From the NCBI GenBank assembly GCA_020310875.1, contig CM035407.1:88735632-88799631 (forward strand): a DNA stretch of 64,000 nucleotides, written 5' to 3'. This document shows positions 11,659-24,170 of this stretch, in pieces. This DNA is from Ceratopteris richardii (Eukaryota; Streptophyta; Polypodiopsida; Polypodiales; Pteridaceae). The notes under the pieces are model-generated. The model saw nothing but the letters and a program-made list of their open reading frames with translations, was not told where the DNA came from and made no database searches. Position 1 is the stretch's first letter; the number at the start of each line of letters is the position of its first letter. A program made the translations under genes and the position numbers.

Positions 11659-11819
11659 AGATCTGTGCTAAGTTTTTAGCACCTTCTAAAGTTTTATGAG
11701 CAATTCTCTTCACTTCATGTTTGATCTCCTTATCGAGGCATGGATGAAATCTCTAAATTTATGGAAATAATCTAGGTTTTGAAGTTTTAGAACTATTTCC
11801 TCGATAATGAGAAATATAC

Positions 11820-12049
11820 TGTTGATATATTTTGGTAGTGATGTGTCTGAATACAATTAGGACTATCAAGGCACCTTTTTTTCCTCTTTAAGAGGTTTTT
11901 CCCTAGCTTTTATATACACCTATAACCCTAATAGGTTACTAGTCGTTTTACATTCACTTGGTAATACATTCAGTATCGTGTGTTGTGCTCCAAGCTTCTT
12001 CTTCTTCCTTGTGTTGTTCGTGTACTCCCGTAGACCTCAAACTCCAAGA
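11820..12049 (+). repeat. 5' LTR of copia A2
   Basis: This 230-bp LTR starts TGTTGATATATT and ends CTCCAAGA (CA mutated to GA). It is collinear with the A3 LTR at 35327-35556, including the CTCCAAGCTTCTTCTTC block. Confidence 0.85.
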
Positions 12050-12418
12050 ATTGGTATCAAAACATGTTGTTGCTTCATCTAGGGAATCGTCAATACCCCT
12101 CACATCATAGTCTCATATTTGAGCTCATTTTAGCCTCTAAATGCACTATTATTGTGCCCATGCAAGCAATTTTATCTTTTTTTTGTGACACATGTATACA
12201 ATTTTCTATTCACTAGTATAAGCACCTCAAAGTCTTTTATAGGCATAGTAGAGCTCGACATGGTAGTTCTGTTCAACTTTTTGAGATAAGTCAGTTTTTT
12301 TGCATTAGGGTATTTTAGTCAGTGGCCATGGATGAAAGCAATGCTGTATTCTGAATGTTGGCTATTGAGGACAAGTTGGATAGTACTAATTACCCATTAT
12401 GGGCATATATGATGCATC
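12050..12418 (+). pseudogene. gag: Copia A2: primer-binding site, leader and gag start
   Basis: TTGGTATCAAAACA directly follows the LTR (degenerate iMet primer site). A gag start at 12327 reads MDESNAVF then a stop, then EDKLDSTNYPLWAYMM, matching A3 at 35912. The frame is cut at 12418 by copia F and resumes at 17629. Confidence 0.75.
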
Positions 12419-12735
12419 TCTTGGGAATGATGGATGGACACTTCAAGAGAATGAGTAGGTATTGCCAAATCCTGCTTTGTACCAGCCCTTTGATGCTTCA
12501 GACTTGATAAGTGGACCTTCTTAGCTTTCCAATGACACCATAAACTAGCCTATGTACTTTGGAAATGATCTATGAAAATTTTGAATCAAAACAAAAAACT
12601 TTGAACTTCAAGTCTTCAAGAGAACCTTCTATTTTTTACTTAACACATGTTGTATCTTTTGCTCAGTATGACCAGCACAATAGAAATTGGAAAAATTCCT
12701 TTTAGGGGTATCTAATTAGCTTAGTAAGCTAACTT
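12419..12735 (-). repeat. 3' LTR of copia F, truncated
   Basis: About 317 bp matching 16603-16909, with TG changed to TC at the outer end. The inner part is missing: similarity stops near GCTAAC and RNase H follows almost at once. Confidence 0.75.
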
Positions 12736-12738
12736 CTT

Positions 12739-13806
12739 TCAAGACCATGATATTGGTTTATCACCTGCAAATGTAATGTATCCTGAAGTGCTCCTCCTAT
12801 CATCCTTACATCCTGCCCAATTTGCATCTAAATAGATCTTGATATCCAAGTCTAAAGTGTAAGGGAAATACAAACCATGATGCTGAGTGCCTTTGAGATA
12901 CTTTAGAATTCTTTTGGTAGCTTCTAAGTGAGGTACCCTTGGCTTGTGCATAAACTGACTTAGCACACTAACTCCATATGCAATATCTATCCTTGTTAAG
13001 GTAGCATAGTTCAAACTTCCAACTATACTTTGGTAACTTGTAATATCATCAATTTCATCACCTTCATGGGCACTTAGTTTTAGGTTTACCTCAATTGGAG
13101 TACTTGCAACTTTGGTATCCTGCAAATGAAACTTCTTCAACATATCCTGTATGTATTTTTTCTGAGTAATATATATTCCAGAGTTAGTATAGACTAACTC
13201 AAGTCCAAGAAAATACTTTAGTAGACCAAGATCATTGATCTTGAACTCCTTCATCATCTGGTTCTTGATTTTTCTGATTCCATTGACATCATTACCTGTA
13301 AGTATGATATCATCAACATAAACACATAGGTATATTACCTCTGAATTGCTTCTCTTGATGAATAGAGAAGTGTCTGCCTTGCTCAAGGTATGTGGTTAAC
13401 TTGTGATTCCATGCCCTAGGTGCCTGCTTCAATCCATATAGAGCTTTATTCAATTTGCATACATATGTTACCTTGTTTGGATTCTCATAGCCAGGAGGTT
13501 GTGACATATATACCTCCTCTGAAATCCATCCATTCAAAAAAGCATTTTTTACATCTAGCTGATATCACTCACCAACACTCTGATGGTTGGCATCTTGGCT
13601 ACAGGTGAGAATGTTTCTTCATAGTCAATGCCTTGGGTTTGTGCAAAACCCTTGGCCACCAATCTGGCTTTGTACATGTTTATTGACCCATCAGAATTTC
13701 TTTTGAGTTTATAAATGCATCTGGATCCTATTACCTTCATGGACTCTTTCTTTGGTACTAGTTCCCATGTGTCACTTTCCTTAAGTGCTTCAATCTCCTC
13801 ATCCAT
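12739..13806 (-). pseudogene. pol: Copia F: reverse transcriptase and partial RNase H
   Basis: Three overlapping frames give [56 protein letters not shown] and the catalytic YVDDIILTG near 13310. The RNase H start follows (DANWAGCKDDRRSTSGYI). It ends at 12739 after SWS, so the last two thirds of RNase H and the pre-LTR region are deleted. A frameshift lies near 13550. Inactive. Confidence 0.9.
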
Positions 13807-13809
13807 AGC

Positions 13810-14874
13810 TTATTTCCATTCTGTCTTGGTTATGGCTTCTTCATATGATCCTGGTTCTTCAATCGACAAATCTTTGGCAAGATAAACAAAATGTTTAGTA
13901 ACAAGAGAGGTATCATACCCATATCTGATAGGTTTTTTGCTCTCCCTTTGTGATCTTCTGATTGATTGATTTGAAGATTCAGGTATGTCTTCAAGCTTCT
14001 TCATTTTGACTTTGCCCTTGGACTTCCATGCCTTGAACTCTTCAAGATTGATAATGTCTTCATCATCTGAAGTGGTGTCTTCATTCTGAGTAGGTTCCTC
14101 CTTAGCAAGAATTAGAAACTCCTCCTCCAATTCATAGGGTAGTTTAAACTTCCTGAATTCATTCTCATACCAAGAATCATTTTCATCAAAGACAACATCT
14201 CTACTAACCATGAATCCCTTATTGGAAGGGTTGTAAAACTTGTACCCTTTCTGATTTAGATCATATCCAATAAAGATACACTTCTCAGCTTTAGGGTCTA
14301 GCTTACCTCTTATCTGAGAAGGAATGTGTACATATGCTACACATCCAAATATCCTGCAATGGTCAAGTGAGGGTCTCTTACCATGCCATGCTTCATAAGG
14401 TGTCATCCCATCAAGGGATTTAGATGGAAATTTGTTTATGAGGTAAGTGGCAGTAGATACACTCTCTGCCCATAGGTAGTTAGGTAACTTCTTTTCATTT
14501 AACATTGACCTAGCTGTTTCAACAATCAACCTATTTCTTCTCCCAGCTACCCCATTCTATTCAAGAGTATACCTTGTGGTAATTTCTCTCTTAATGCCTC
14601 TGTCCTGGAAGAATGCTTCAAACTCATTGGAGAAGTACTCACGTCCTCCATCTGACCTTAGCCTCTTTAGATTCTTCCATGTCTGGTTCTCAACAAGTGC
14701 AAGATATTTTTTAAAACAATTGAACACTTCATCTTTGTGCTTCATAAAGTACAATACAGTCCACCTGTTATAATCATCAATAAAAGATACATAGTACCTT
14801 GATCCTGAGATTGAGGGGTCTTTGCTTGGTCCCCATACATCTATATGGACAAGCTCTAGATAGTCCTCATGCAT
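13810..14874 (-). pseudogene. pol: Copia F: integrase and acidic linker
   Basis: The integrase core (LELVHIDVWGPSK, FIDDYNRW, LRSDGGREYFSNEF) continues after a stop at 14557 with ETARSMLNEKKLPNYLWAESV, YEAWHGKRPSL, GCVAYVHIP and KCIFIGYD. An acidic linker with TTSDDEDIINLEEF leads to RT after another stop at 13810. Both stops are in the same frame as the RT, so few point changes broke the polyprotein here. Confidence 0.9.
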
Positions 14875-14993
14875 GTAGCCTTCCTTGAGAAGGGTAACAT
14901 GTGAGACCTCTCAAACTGACAAGCACCACATTTATATATCATGTGTTGTTTGGAAACATTGGGTATTCCAATTACACATTGATCCATGCATAT

Positions 14994-16103
14994 CTATTTC
15001 AATGTTCTTTCCCCTACATGCCCTAATCTTTTATGCCAAATCTCAAGCTCTAAAAGTGTTTGATCTTTATAACTGTAGAGTGTAATATTCTTTTTATCTT
15101 CTAGCTCAAAAGTAAAAAGTCTACCTGTTTTTTCTCCTTTACCAATTCTCTTGAACCCTTGCTTAGGATCTTCCACAAATGCTCCAAATTGGTTGAACCT
15201 GACCTGCAAACATTTTTCCACAATCTGTCCAACACTCATCAAATTTTTGGTAATGGTTGGTACATATAGTACCCTACTCAACAAGTTTTGATTTCCATCA
15301 GAAGTCTTAACATTTCCAACTTTAACTACTGAGTGTTTGGTGTCATCACCTGTTTGTACTTGATGCTTACCTCTTGTTTCTTCAAGGTCAGAGAGTAGAG
15401 CTACATTGCCAGCCACATGATTTGAGCATCCTGAGTCAATGTAGAATAGGTGGTCATCATTTGTACCTGGTTTTGAAGTCATGTTCATGATCAGAAGAGA
15501 ATCATCTTGCTCTTCTGTATAGTTGTCGTCCTTTCTGGTTTTGAATCCTCCTTGGTAGTTGCCATTGTAATTGTTGTTGTAGTTGTTGTTGTAATTGTTG
15601 TTGTAGTTGTTGTTGTAATTGTTGTTGTAGTTGTTGTTGTAGCCTTGGTGATGGTTGAATCTACCTCTTGACTGTGAGTATCCACTTCTTTGATATCCTC
15701 TTCCTCTCTGATTCTTGTAATTCGTGAAACACTCATCTGTAGTATGATTTGATAAACCACAAATGTTGCATGGTGAGGAGTTATAGGATCTCCCCCTACC
15801 TTGCTTACCTCCTCTGCCCCTTCCTCTTGATGATCTACCTCTCCCTACACAGTTGGCTTGGGAGGTAGTGCCTTCATCTTCTCCTTTCTTGTTCTTGCCT
15901 TTATCTTTAGTCTTACTTTTATCAGTGTATAGGGCAGAAGAGCTATTACCTTTGGATGAATCTCCATTCTTGTTGAGCTTTGCTTCATGAGTGAACAATT
16001 GCCCCATGAGAGTTGTAAGATCTGGAATCTGCATGTCCATGTAAAGGACCATGGCAGTGGTGAAGCTTTCCCATTTGTCATCAGTTTTAATCCCATTGAT
16101 CAC
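14994..16103 (-). pseudogene. gag: Copia F: Gag C-terminus, zinc knuckle and protease
   Basis: A 369-codon open frame. Gag helices come first, then a Lys/Gly/Arg-rich stretch, a perfect CCHC knuckle CNICGLSNHTTDECF (near 15750), six YNNN repeats (15560-15650), an aspartic protease YIDSGCSNHVAG near 15430, and GAG-pre-integrase IWHKRLGHVGERTLK. It is in a different frame from the integrase/RT, so at least one frameshift separates them. Confidence 0.9.
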
Positions 16104-16369
16104 TTGTCTTACTATTTGCTCTTCTTCAATCTCTTCTCCTATGCTTGCTAACTAATCTGCTACATCTTTAATCTTGGTCACAAACTCTGAAATAGCCTGC
16201 TTAGGTTGCTTCCTTAGTGTGGTGAATTCAATCCACAACTAATTTTTTATGGCCCTTGTGTTGGAAGAAAAATAGGATGACAAGGTTTCCCAAGTCTCTT
16301 GGGATGTCTTACAGTTTCTAATATGTGGTAAAAGAAAATCAGAAATGGAGTTAAGTAAGTAAGACCTTG

Positions 16370-16576
16370 CTAATGCATCATTGGCACACAATGTGTTGAG
16401 CTTTTCATGTTCTTCCTTTGTTGGTAGTCCTCTGGTTTTGAATGAGGGCGATTCTTCATCTCCTTAGATGTACCATAAAGACTCCTTCCTTGTAGATACG
16501 TCTTCATCCTTAGAGACCATGCCTGATAGTTGTTCCTGTCCAATTTATCAATAAATGAAGGAAAACCATCTCCCAT
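16370..16576 (-). pseudogene. gag: Copia F: Gag N-terminus
   Basis: MGDGFPSFIDKLDRNNYQAW followed by SLRMKTYLQG is the usual plant copia Gag start. The frame then shifts. The segment 16104-16369 continues Gag in broken frames (PKQAISEFVTKIKD-type sequence near 16190). Confidence 0.8.
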
Positions 16577-16584
16577 TTTACCTT

Positions 16585-16601
16585 AACTTGCTCTGATACC
16601 A
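16585..16601 (-). promoter_or_regulatory. Primer-binding site of copia F
   Basis: On the minus strand it reads TGGTATCAGAGCAAGTT, complementary to initiator-Met tRNA, one base from the LTR. Confidence 0.9.
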
Positions 16602-16602
16602 C

Positions 16603-17628
16603 TGTTGGGAATGATGGAAGGACACTTCAAGAGAATGAGTAGGCACTCCCAAATCCTGCTTTGTACCAGCCCTTTGATGCTTCAGAGTTGATAAGTGGAC
16701 CTTCTTAGCTCTCCAATGACACCATAAAATAGCCTATGTACTTTGGAAATGATGTATGAAAAAGTTGAATCAAAACAGACAACTTTGAACTTCAAGTCTT
16801 TAAGACATCCTTCTATTTTTGAACTTTTGCTCAGTATGACCAGCACAGTAGGAATTGGAAAAAATCCTTTTAGGGATATCTAATTAGCTTAGTACGCTAA
16901 CTATTCCAAGTGATATCACTTAAAAAGATTAACTATGCTCAGAGAAATCAAGTTAGCAAGTAAACCTTTACCCCCGATATTTTAGGACTGTTGCAGACTT
17001 TGACCAGTGATCACCTCAACGAGCTTTTCTCTGAAATGGCTAAATAGAAATCCTTCAAATTTTGATAGCATGTAGATGACTTTGAGCTGTTTCCAAGAAG
17101 CTATAGATCTTTGAATTAGGAATGAGTGAGATATGCTCTCCACAAGCTGACAGAATTTTAGACAATGTGACAGAGAACTCAGAAATTAACAATGTAGATA
17201 TATGTATTAATGAACAATGTTATACAATGCCATTGGCATGAAGATCATTGCCTAATGGTGTAGATAGGTTTGGGCTAGAGTGTAGGCCTCACACACACTC
17301 AGAATTGATAATGAGAAGCTCAGAAAGTGACTCTTCTACCCGCGACTTTTTTATGAACACTTTTATAGTGGTTGAGTTCAAAGTTTGAATTTGAATTCAA
17401 ACTTTTGGCTCTTTATAATCATGCTCCTACATCTTAGGAGATATTCCATCAATCAAAGCTAACTTTTTTCCACGAGTTCCTTTGGTAGGTGTTTACAAAG
17501 ATTCCAAAGTCAAAAGTGACTTTTACAAGAGAGTAAAGTGGTAATTAACCACCAGCATTGGTTCCTATGCTTCTCCATATGTGTATGTACTTCAAGCCAA
17601 ATGTGTAGGCTTGTGAATTGAACCAACA
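16603..17628 (-). repeat. 5' LTR of copia F
   Basis: 1026 bp from TGTTGGGAATG to GAACCAACA, followed by the TSD GCATC. Only its inner 310 bp are shared with the truncated LTR at 12419-12735; the rest is unique here. No host gene is seen in it. Confidence 0.8.
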
Positions 17629-18840
17629 GCATCATGGAAAATGGATAGTGGAATATTGTGTAGGGTGTTGAAAACATCCTACTACAAGTGCAAATACAAT
17701 TATTGAAGGTGATGTAGATGGCATTGACGATGATCTTCAAACTCCTATTCATGTTGTAGTTCTTCCAGCACCTACTAGAGAGCAACTTTGTTGGGATGGT
17801 AGAGATGCTCAGGCACATGCATTAATAGATTTTTCTATCAAACGTGCCATTATTCCTCACACTCACTCTTGTAGAACAACAAAGGATGCTTGAGATACAC
17901 TTACCACTTTATATCAGGCAAGGAATGAGGCTCATGTTGCTTACCTCGGAAAACTATTGGAGAGTGAGCATATGAATGAAGGAGATTCTATGGATAGTCT
18001 TTTGACAAAGACCAAAGATGTGAAGGAACAATTGATTTCTATTGATGAAGTCTTACCAGATAGCTCACTTCTGCACGTGGTTCCTAATGGTCTTCTGGAT
18101 TCATATCAGAGTTTTGCTTCTACTCTTTGGTTGATGATGAAAGGCAAACCAAATGCCTTAACATTTGAGGAGTTAGTCTCTATTTTGTTGTAGGAAGATG
18201 ACTCTAGGAAGAATAGTTTGATCATTCATGTTGCAGATCAAGATTTCTTAGCTAGTCAAAAAGGCAAGGGAAAATAGAGCTCATCTACTGGCAAGTAAAA
18301 ATCTTCTAATTCTACACAATAAAAAAAGGAAGATAAAGATAAGAAGAAAATAAAAAAGTAGAAATTATTTTGCAAATACTGTAAAGGAAATTATCATTTC
18401 ATACAGAGTTATCCAAAATTGGTTGCAAAAGAGGCAAAGAAAAAAGAGGCCAGAATGCTTCTTGCACAGGTCTCTACACCCAAAATAGAGTTTGCTAATC
18501 TAGTGCAGAATGAAGAATGGGAATTTACTACTATTTGCAATTATAACTTATCTCCTCATGAACAGTGTATGTTTGCAATATACTCAGATGTTTGGTACTC
18601 TAGCAGTGGGGAAACCAAACACATTACCTTGCAACACAGTTTCTTCAATTCACTTGAGCCTACACCTACAGGGAATACTATCACATGCACTAACAACTCC
18701 TCTTATCTTGTAATGGGAGTTGGTAAGATAATTCTGACTAGTACTGATGGTAGTTCTTTCACATTGTCAGATGCTTTATTTGGGCCAAGGATCAATATGA
18801 GTTTCATCATTAGCCAAGATTGGCTTTGTTGTGAAATTTG
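17629..18840 (+). pseudogene. gag: Copia A2: gag and protease remnant
   Basis: Continues gag after F. The 17957-18193 frame has SEHMNEGDSMDSLL and LTFEELVSILL. A knuckle CKYCKGNYHFIQSYP near 18370 has Tyr in place of the fourth Cys. The 18419-18844 frame holds the protease, with a WYSSSGETKHIT active site altered from DSGATKH. Several TAG stops (18191, 18274, 18296). Confidence 0.8.
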
Positions 18841-20095
18841 TTGATGATAGATGTACCCTTCATGATATTTCAAATGGAAATGTTATTATTGCTTCTGGCA
18901 TTTTATGTCATGGGTTGTATAAGCTCATAGATTATGAAAAGTCTATGAATGATTTAGCATGTGTAGTTCAAGAATCTTAGGCTATATTAGATGCAAAGCT
19001 TTGGCATGCACACTTTGATCATCTGAACTATGCTAGTTTGCTACACCTGCAAAATTTTAAAATGGTATCCTATCTGCCCAAACTTGAGGCACCTTGTAAA
19101 CATGTATGTGAAGGCTATATTTAGGGAAAAATGTATTGTTCCTCCTTCCCAAAAGATGGTTCAATTTGAGCCACTCAAAAATTGGAGCTTGTTCAGAGTG
19201 ATGTCTATGGTCCTATGCAAATACCCTCTTTCGAGAAGTACCTTCACTTTGTGACTTTTATGATTTTTCTAGGCATGCATGGGTGTATCCATTGAAAGCA
19301 AAGTCAGAAGTGTTTATATGCTTCAAACAATTTATGTTTTTGGCTAAAAATCTATTAACATGTAAAATGGGCACCCCTCCATTCTGATCGAGGGGGTGAA
19401 TGCATGTCTTCTAATTTTAATGCATTTCTTGTTGAATGTGAGATAAAAAATCAGTGTAGAGTGCCATATACACCTCACCATCATGGAATTGTTGAAAGGA
19501 AGAAGAGGTCTCTCATGGAAATGGCAAGGTGTATGGTCAAAAGTTAAGCTTTATCACATAGTTTTTGGCTTGAAACTATTATATGTGCAACATTTGTACT
19601 TAACAGGTGTCCCACCAAATCATTGTAGTCTATCACTCCATATGAGACTTGGCATGGTTGTAAGCCATCTGTTTCTCATTTGCATGTCTTTGCTTGTTTG
19701 GCATATGCATTAGTGCCTGAAAAACAACGCAAAAAATTGGATGATAAAGTAGTGAATTTTATTTTTATTGGGTATAGTTTTGAAAGCAAAGAAAATCATC
19801 AGTATCATCCATAGAATAAATGCATTTTGGTTAGTTGTGATGTTTGTTTTTGTGGAAGATGCAATTCAACCATTACTTTCATATACTAAGGAGACATCAG
19901 TTAGCTCCAAAGACGTGTATGTCACTTTTTCGCCTCTTTTTACAGGTTGATGGCCAAGTGTTGGTCCAAATGAGGCGATTTCTCAACCTTTATAAGTTTC
20001 ACATGATGATGCAGATCATTCCATTTCTGATGCAGATTTACATGATGCACTTGTTGATGACAGGGATGATATAGAGGAGGCAAAAACTATGCCTA
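18841..20095 (+). pseudogene. pol: Copia A2: GAG-pre-integrase and integrase remnant
   Basis: Matches A3 37227-38333 throughout: KLWHAHFDHLNYASLL (about 18995), the integrase DRGGECM area near 19390, HHGIVERKKRSLMEMARC near 19480, and YHP-type sequence near 19800. Broken by frequent stops and frameshifts; no usable ORF. Confidence 0.75.
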
Positions 20096-20994
20096 AATGA
20101 CTGGTGAAGACTTTGTGAGATAGAAAATTAGATGTTATGCTATGGCTGACTCTAGTCTTTGTGATGAGAATGGGCCTGTTTCTTTTGATGAAGCACAAAA
20201 TTCAAAAAACTGGATGGCTGCCATGCAACCATAACATGGTGTTATTATGAAGAATGGTGCTTGGTCTTTATGTGATTTGCCTCCAGGCAAATCAACCATT
20301 GGCACTAAATGGGTATACAAGCTTAAATGTAAGCATGATGGAATAGTTAACATGTATAAATCTAGGCTTGTTGCAAAAGGTTATTCTAAAAAAGAGGCAT
20401 TGATTTTGATGAGATCTTTGACTCACATGTCAAATGACTACCATTCGTAGCATTTCTGCACTTACAGCTCATCATGGTTCTAATGTACATGAGTTGGACA
20501 TTAAAATTGCACTTTTGAATGGTGATTTACATGAAGTGTATGTATTTTAGCCCCGTGGTTTTGTGCAAAAAGCGCATGAAAACAAAGTGTGCAATTTGAA
20601 AAAGGAATTACATGGTTTGAAGCAAGCACCACGTGCTTGGTATGAAAAGATACATGCCTACTTGATTGCACATGGTTTTGAGAATAATCCAACTAAAAGC
20701 ATCTTATATGTTAAGCATGCAAATGATGTTCTTCATATCATTCTTATCTATGTTGATGACATGTTGCTCACAGGTCTTAATGAGAAGCATATTGCTAATT
20801 TTAAGGCTGATTTGCATGCCTCTTTTGAGATCTTAGATTTGGGGCATTTGCATCATCATTTCAGCATTCAGTCTATGCAAGTTGATGGCGGAATAGCTTT
20901 GTATCAAACAAAATGTATTGACACATTATTGCAGCATTTTGGCCTTGAAGATTGCAAACGCATTACCACTCCTATGGAAATAGGTTTAGGTTGA
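20096..20994 (+). pseudogene. pol: Copia A2: reverse transcriptase remnant
   Basis: Frames 20247-20450 and 20563-20994 encode [32 protein letters not shown] and the catalytic YVDDMLLTGL near 20750, then LHHHFSIQ and ITTPMEIGL. The region around 20450-20560 is frameshifted. Confidence 0.85.
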
Positions 20995-21600
20995 GTCTTC
21001 ATGATGTTGGAGATGCATTTGATGTTGTTCTCTATCAACAAGCTATTGGATGCTTTATTTACATATGCAGTACGTGACTTGATGTTCAATTTACCGTCTC
21101 TCAGATGAGCAAGTTTATGCATTGACCATGTGTCAAGCATTGGTAGGCAATTAAGCACATCTTTCACTACTTGAGTGGTACCTAGCTACTTGGATTGTTT
21201 TATCCCAAGGGAGGATAACTACATGTAGATTTACATGCTTTTTTTGACTCTCCCTCGGCTAGTTGCTATGACCTTTGTGTGTGGACTAGTGGTTTTTGCT
21301 TCATGCTTGGTAGCTAATGCACATCTTAGTTGAGCAAGAAGCATCCTACTATGGCCAGTTCTAGTTGTGAGGCTTAGTATAGGGAAGCTTTCATAGTGGC
21401 TATTGAGTGTGTGTGGCTCAAATGCCTTTTGGATGATTTGGGTGTTGGTCAGTCTTTTGCCACGACCATCTCACTGACAATCAGAGTGCAGTGGCAATTG
21501 TGAGGAACCATGTGTTCCATGCTCACACAAAGCACATTGAGATGCATTATCATTATGTCAAGGAGATGTTCTTTGTTGGACAGATCAGTTTGGCACACGT
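20995..21600 (+). pseudogene. pol: Copia A2: RNase H remnant, interrupted
   Basis: TSGFCFMLGS-like and SCEA.Y.EAFI-like sequence continue RNase H. The segment ends at 21600 in GGCACACGT and its partner reappears at 26203 (ATGTGCCCAT...), so A2 is split here by insertion M. Confidence 0.75.
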
Positions 21601-21749
21601 TGTTGAGTCGTTCTAGCGAAGGAGAAGAGATGAGACTCAAGAACTAAATTGACAAAACATAGGAGCATGGTGTGCCTTGAGCATTCTCAACATTCACGTC
21701 TTGGATTCATTCGGAGACTTTGTAGAATATGCCTTCTAGTTGACATAAA

Positions 21750-23720
21750 AGATTCTATGTGGATACTTCAAGCACATATTCGTACATGGATTCTCAAACA
21801 GTAATAGTAACATACGAATATTCTTTTCCTCGTGAACCTTTACCAAGAATAGCATCTGTCAATGAAACATTACATCATTACAGAATAGTAGAGAGTAGCA
21901 TTGATATGATCCAAAGGAGGGTGCACCGTGTGTGGCCATCATTTGATCAGTACTGCAGCATCCCTCAACAGTTAAAGCCTCTATGTGCTTGTCACTCTCG
22001 GAATCCTTCTCTGTTCTGATGGTTGCCAAATTTTTTATGAAGGAACTTCAGGTGCACCATTACTTAAAGTTATTGATCTGCTTCATTCCATCTATACTGT
22101 CCGGAGAAAAAAAGCCCTCTTCATTTATTTGAGTAATGTTCAATGTCAAAACGAAAAGAAAGTTGTCCGCAATGTAAAATTCAGAACGCTGCTGAAAAAT
22201 TCTGGATGATAGAAGCCTTGAGCAAAAAGAAATTTCCCCCTGGTTCATACAGAATATCTCAGAGCATAAGGGTGTCCAGATAAAGTCTTCTGGCTCAAAG
22301 GAATGTATTACACACACAATGATTCATCAGATATTATTCTACCAGATTCTGAAAGAAATCCTTCTACAACACATTGAAAATTTGGCAGTTGCCTTTGAGT
22401 TCCTTGCTTTCCCTTCATCATCAGCCCATGAGAAGACTGAGCTTCTAATTCTTCCTTCCTCGCTAGATGATAGAAGGGCAAGAATTCCCTTCACTGGCTG
22501 CAATCCTTGGTCTTTGCATTTTTTAAGTTTTCTTTTGATTAAGCAATGTTTTCTTCTAGTTTCTCATAAGATAAATCATCTAAGATCAGAAATTTGGGCC
22601 CTTCAACGTGGTTATGCATCGGTCATAATATGATGGAACATGACAACATACTCGTTTGTTTTTTTTATAACAATAAAATAATATTTTCATTCTATGCAAA
22701 CACAACATGCACAAGAGCTCAAACATAATTATGAACATTCGATCTTGACTGGAATAAGGTAAGCAAATATGATGGAGTCATGAAATGAAAGCACCTATTT
22801 GATGAATCCTTACAATCCCCTTCAAGTTTTCTTTTCGTCCCTCAGCCTTCATGTATTGCCTTCTTCCTTACAGTGAGTTACAACTCTTCCCTTCCTTCTC
22901 GTTAGAAACCAAGGGTCTCCTTTCCTTTAACAAGCAAGCCTTATATGAAAACATGTGTGTTGAAAGCATGTCTGCTAAAGTCATGTTTACTGAGGTTCCC
23001 CAGCAAGCTAAGCTGCCCCCTTGTCTCTTGTTCCTTCAACAACTTTCTCTCCCCTCTAGAACAAAAAGAGAAGATTTGTCACTGCCTTCGAGTCTCAGCA
23101 TCTTGTTTCCTCTCCTAGAAGCTGAGGAAGCTTTTTCTTCTCAGTGCTAATTTCTCCAATCTATTCTTCTTTAATCTATCCAATTTGCATTGTAATATCT
23201 GTCGCTCTCAGAACATGTGCCATCCAATATTTCCCCCTTCAGAGATCTCTGCCATTTTTCACATATACTTGTGCTCTCTTGTTGTTGATTACAAGTTCTC
23301 CCGAATCGCCTCTGAACTGCCTCCCTCTTCTGAGAGATCCCTCTTCTGCATCAGATGGCTGCAATGCTTAGATGCTCTGATGCAAAAGCACAAGAAGACT
23401 CTCTATCAGTATACATCTACCATCCAATACAACATGACTTCCTTGGGAGCTATTGCCACAAACAGTTAAGGGGAATTTGTCTGTGTGATAACTGAATGCC
23501 TAACCCAGTTCTCAAATCTAAAAGGCCACTAGTATTGATGATCGTGATCGCTTCCTTGAATTTGGATGCATATAGAAGAGGAGTACTCCGACCTTTGTTG
23601 TGTCCCAATATTTCCTTTAGTAGATGTCCTTCTTCTGCTGCACTTTACACCATATTTTGCTGCCATCTCTTCTTCACACGAACAATGCCTTCACCATATA
23701 ATATAGCAATCAGATGATCT
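21750..23720. other. Unrecognised part of insertion M
   Basis: Small plus ORFs at 21759-22019 (86 codons), 22319-22633 and 22851-23150 have no motif I recognise. Composition differs from the copia remnants around it (more CT-rich). Nothing here can be called a gene with confidence. Confidence 0.3.
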
Positions 23721-23727
23721 TAACTTA

Positions 23728-23948
23728 ACTCTTAACTTCTCAGCTCTGATTTCGACACATCCCAGTAGCTTCAATTCAGCAATGTATACAAAACTCTTTC
23801 TCTAAATGTTATGCGCTCCCACTAGGCTGGATGGATATATCACTCTTAACTTCTCAGCTCTGATTTCGACACATCCCAGTAGCTTCAATTCAGCAATGTA
23901 TACAAAACTCTTTCTCTAAATGTTATGCGCTCCCACTAGGCTGGATGG
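23728..23948. repeat. 114-bp tandem duplication
   Basis: The block from ACTCTTAACTTCTCAGCTC to GGCTGGATGG at 23728 repeats at 23842 with essentially no differences, so it is recent. Confidence 0.95.
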
Positions 23949-24019
23949 GCATGATCTGGACTGTCATCTTAATCCGAAAACTTTCACAGCTACAGCATCC
24001 AGCATTTCAATCCTTGAAT

Positions 24020-24170
24020 ATCATCACGACCCAAGTACACATCAGTCTTGAATGGACTAAACATAATGTGAGCATGCATGTGTTTGCCCTCATAAATATC
24101 AGCATGTGTTCTACATGCAGAGACGACCCGCATGAAGTTGCATCTGAGTGAACATATGGAAGACTTCGAA
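24020..24170 (-). pseudogene. PPR-like fragment in insertion M
   Basis: Within a 74-codon minus frame (23990-24214) the stretch RVVSACRTHADIYEGKHMHA then HIMFSPFKTDVYLG follows the plant PPR pattern (ACx7-EGKxxHAHIxxSxFxxDVxxG) of L/S motifs. No second motif continues it, and stops lie on both sides. It is unlike the PPR piece in element C. Chance similarity is possible. Confidence 0.4.

Larger units (their letters stand above)
10063..11819 (-). mobile_element. Gypsy remnant E (gag-protease-RT, no LTRs)
   Basis: Minus-strand gypsy sequence with gag on the right and RT on the left, in normal order. No LTR or primer site was found. It sits between truncated A1 and the 5' LTR of A2. Between 10434 and 11406 only weak protease/linker-like decay is visible. 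Confidence 0.6.
12419..17628 (-). mobile_element. Copia F inserted in gag of A2, TSD GCATC
   Basis: Minus-strand copia with gag, protease, integrase and RT/RNase H in order, bounded by related but unequal LTRs. GCATC lies at 12414-12418 and again at 17629-17633. The host reading (A2 gag) continues on the far side. Frameshifts and stops in every domain show it is old. Confidence 0.85.
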
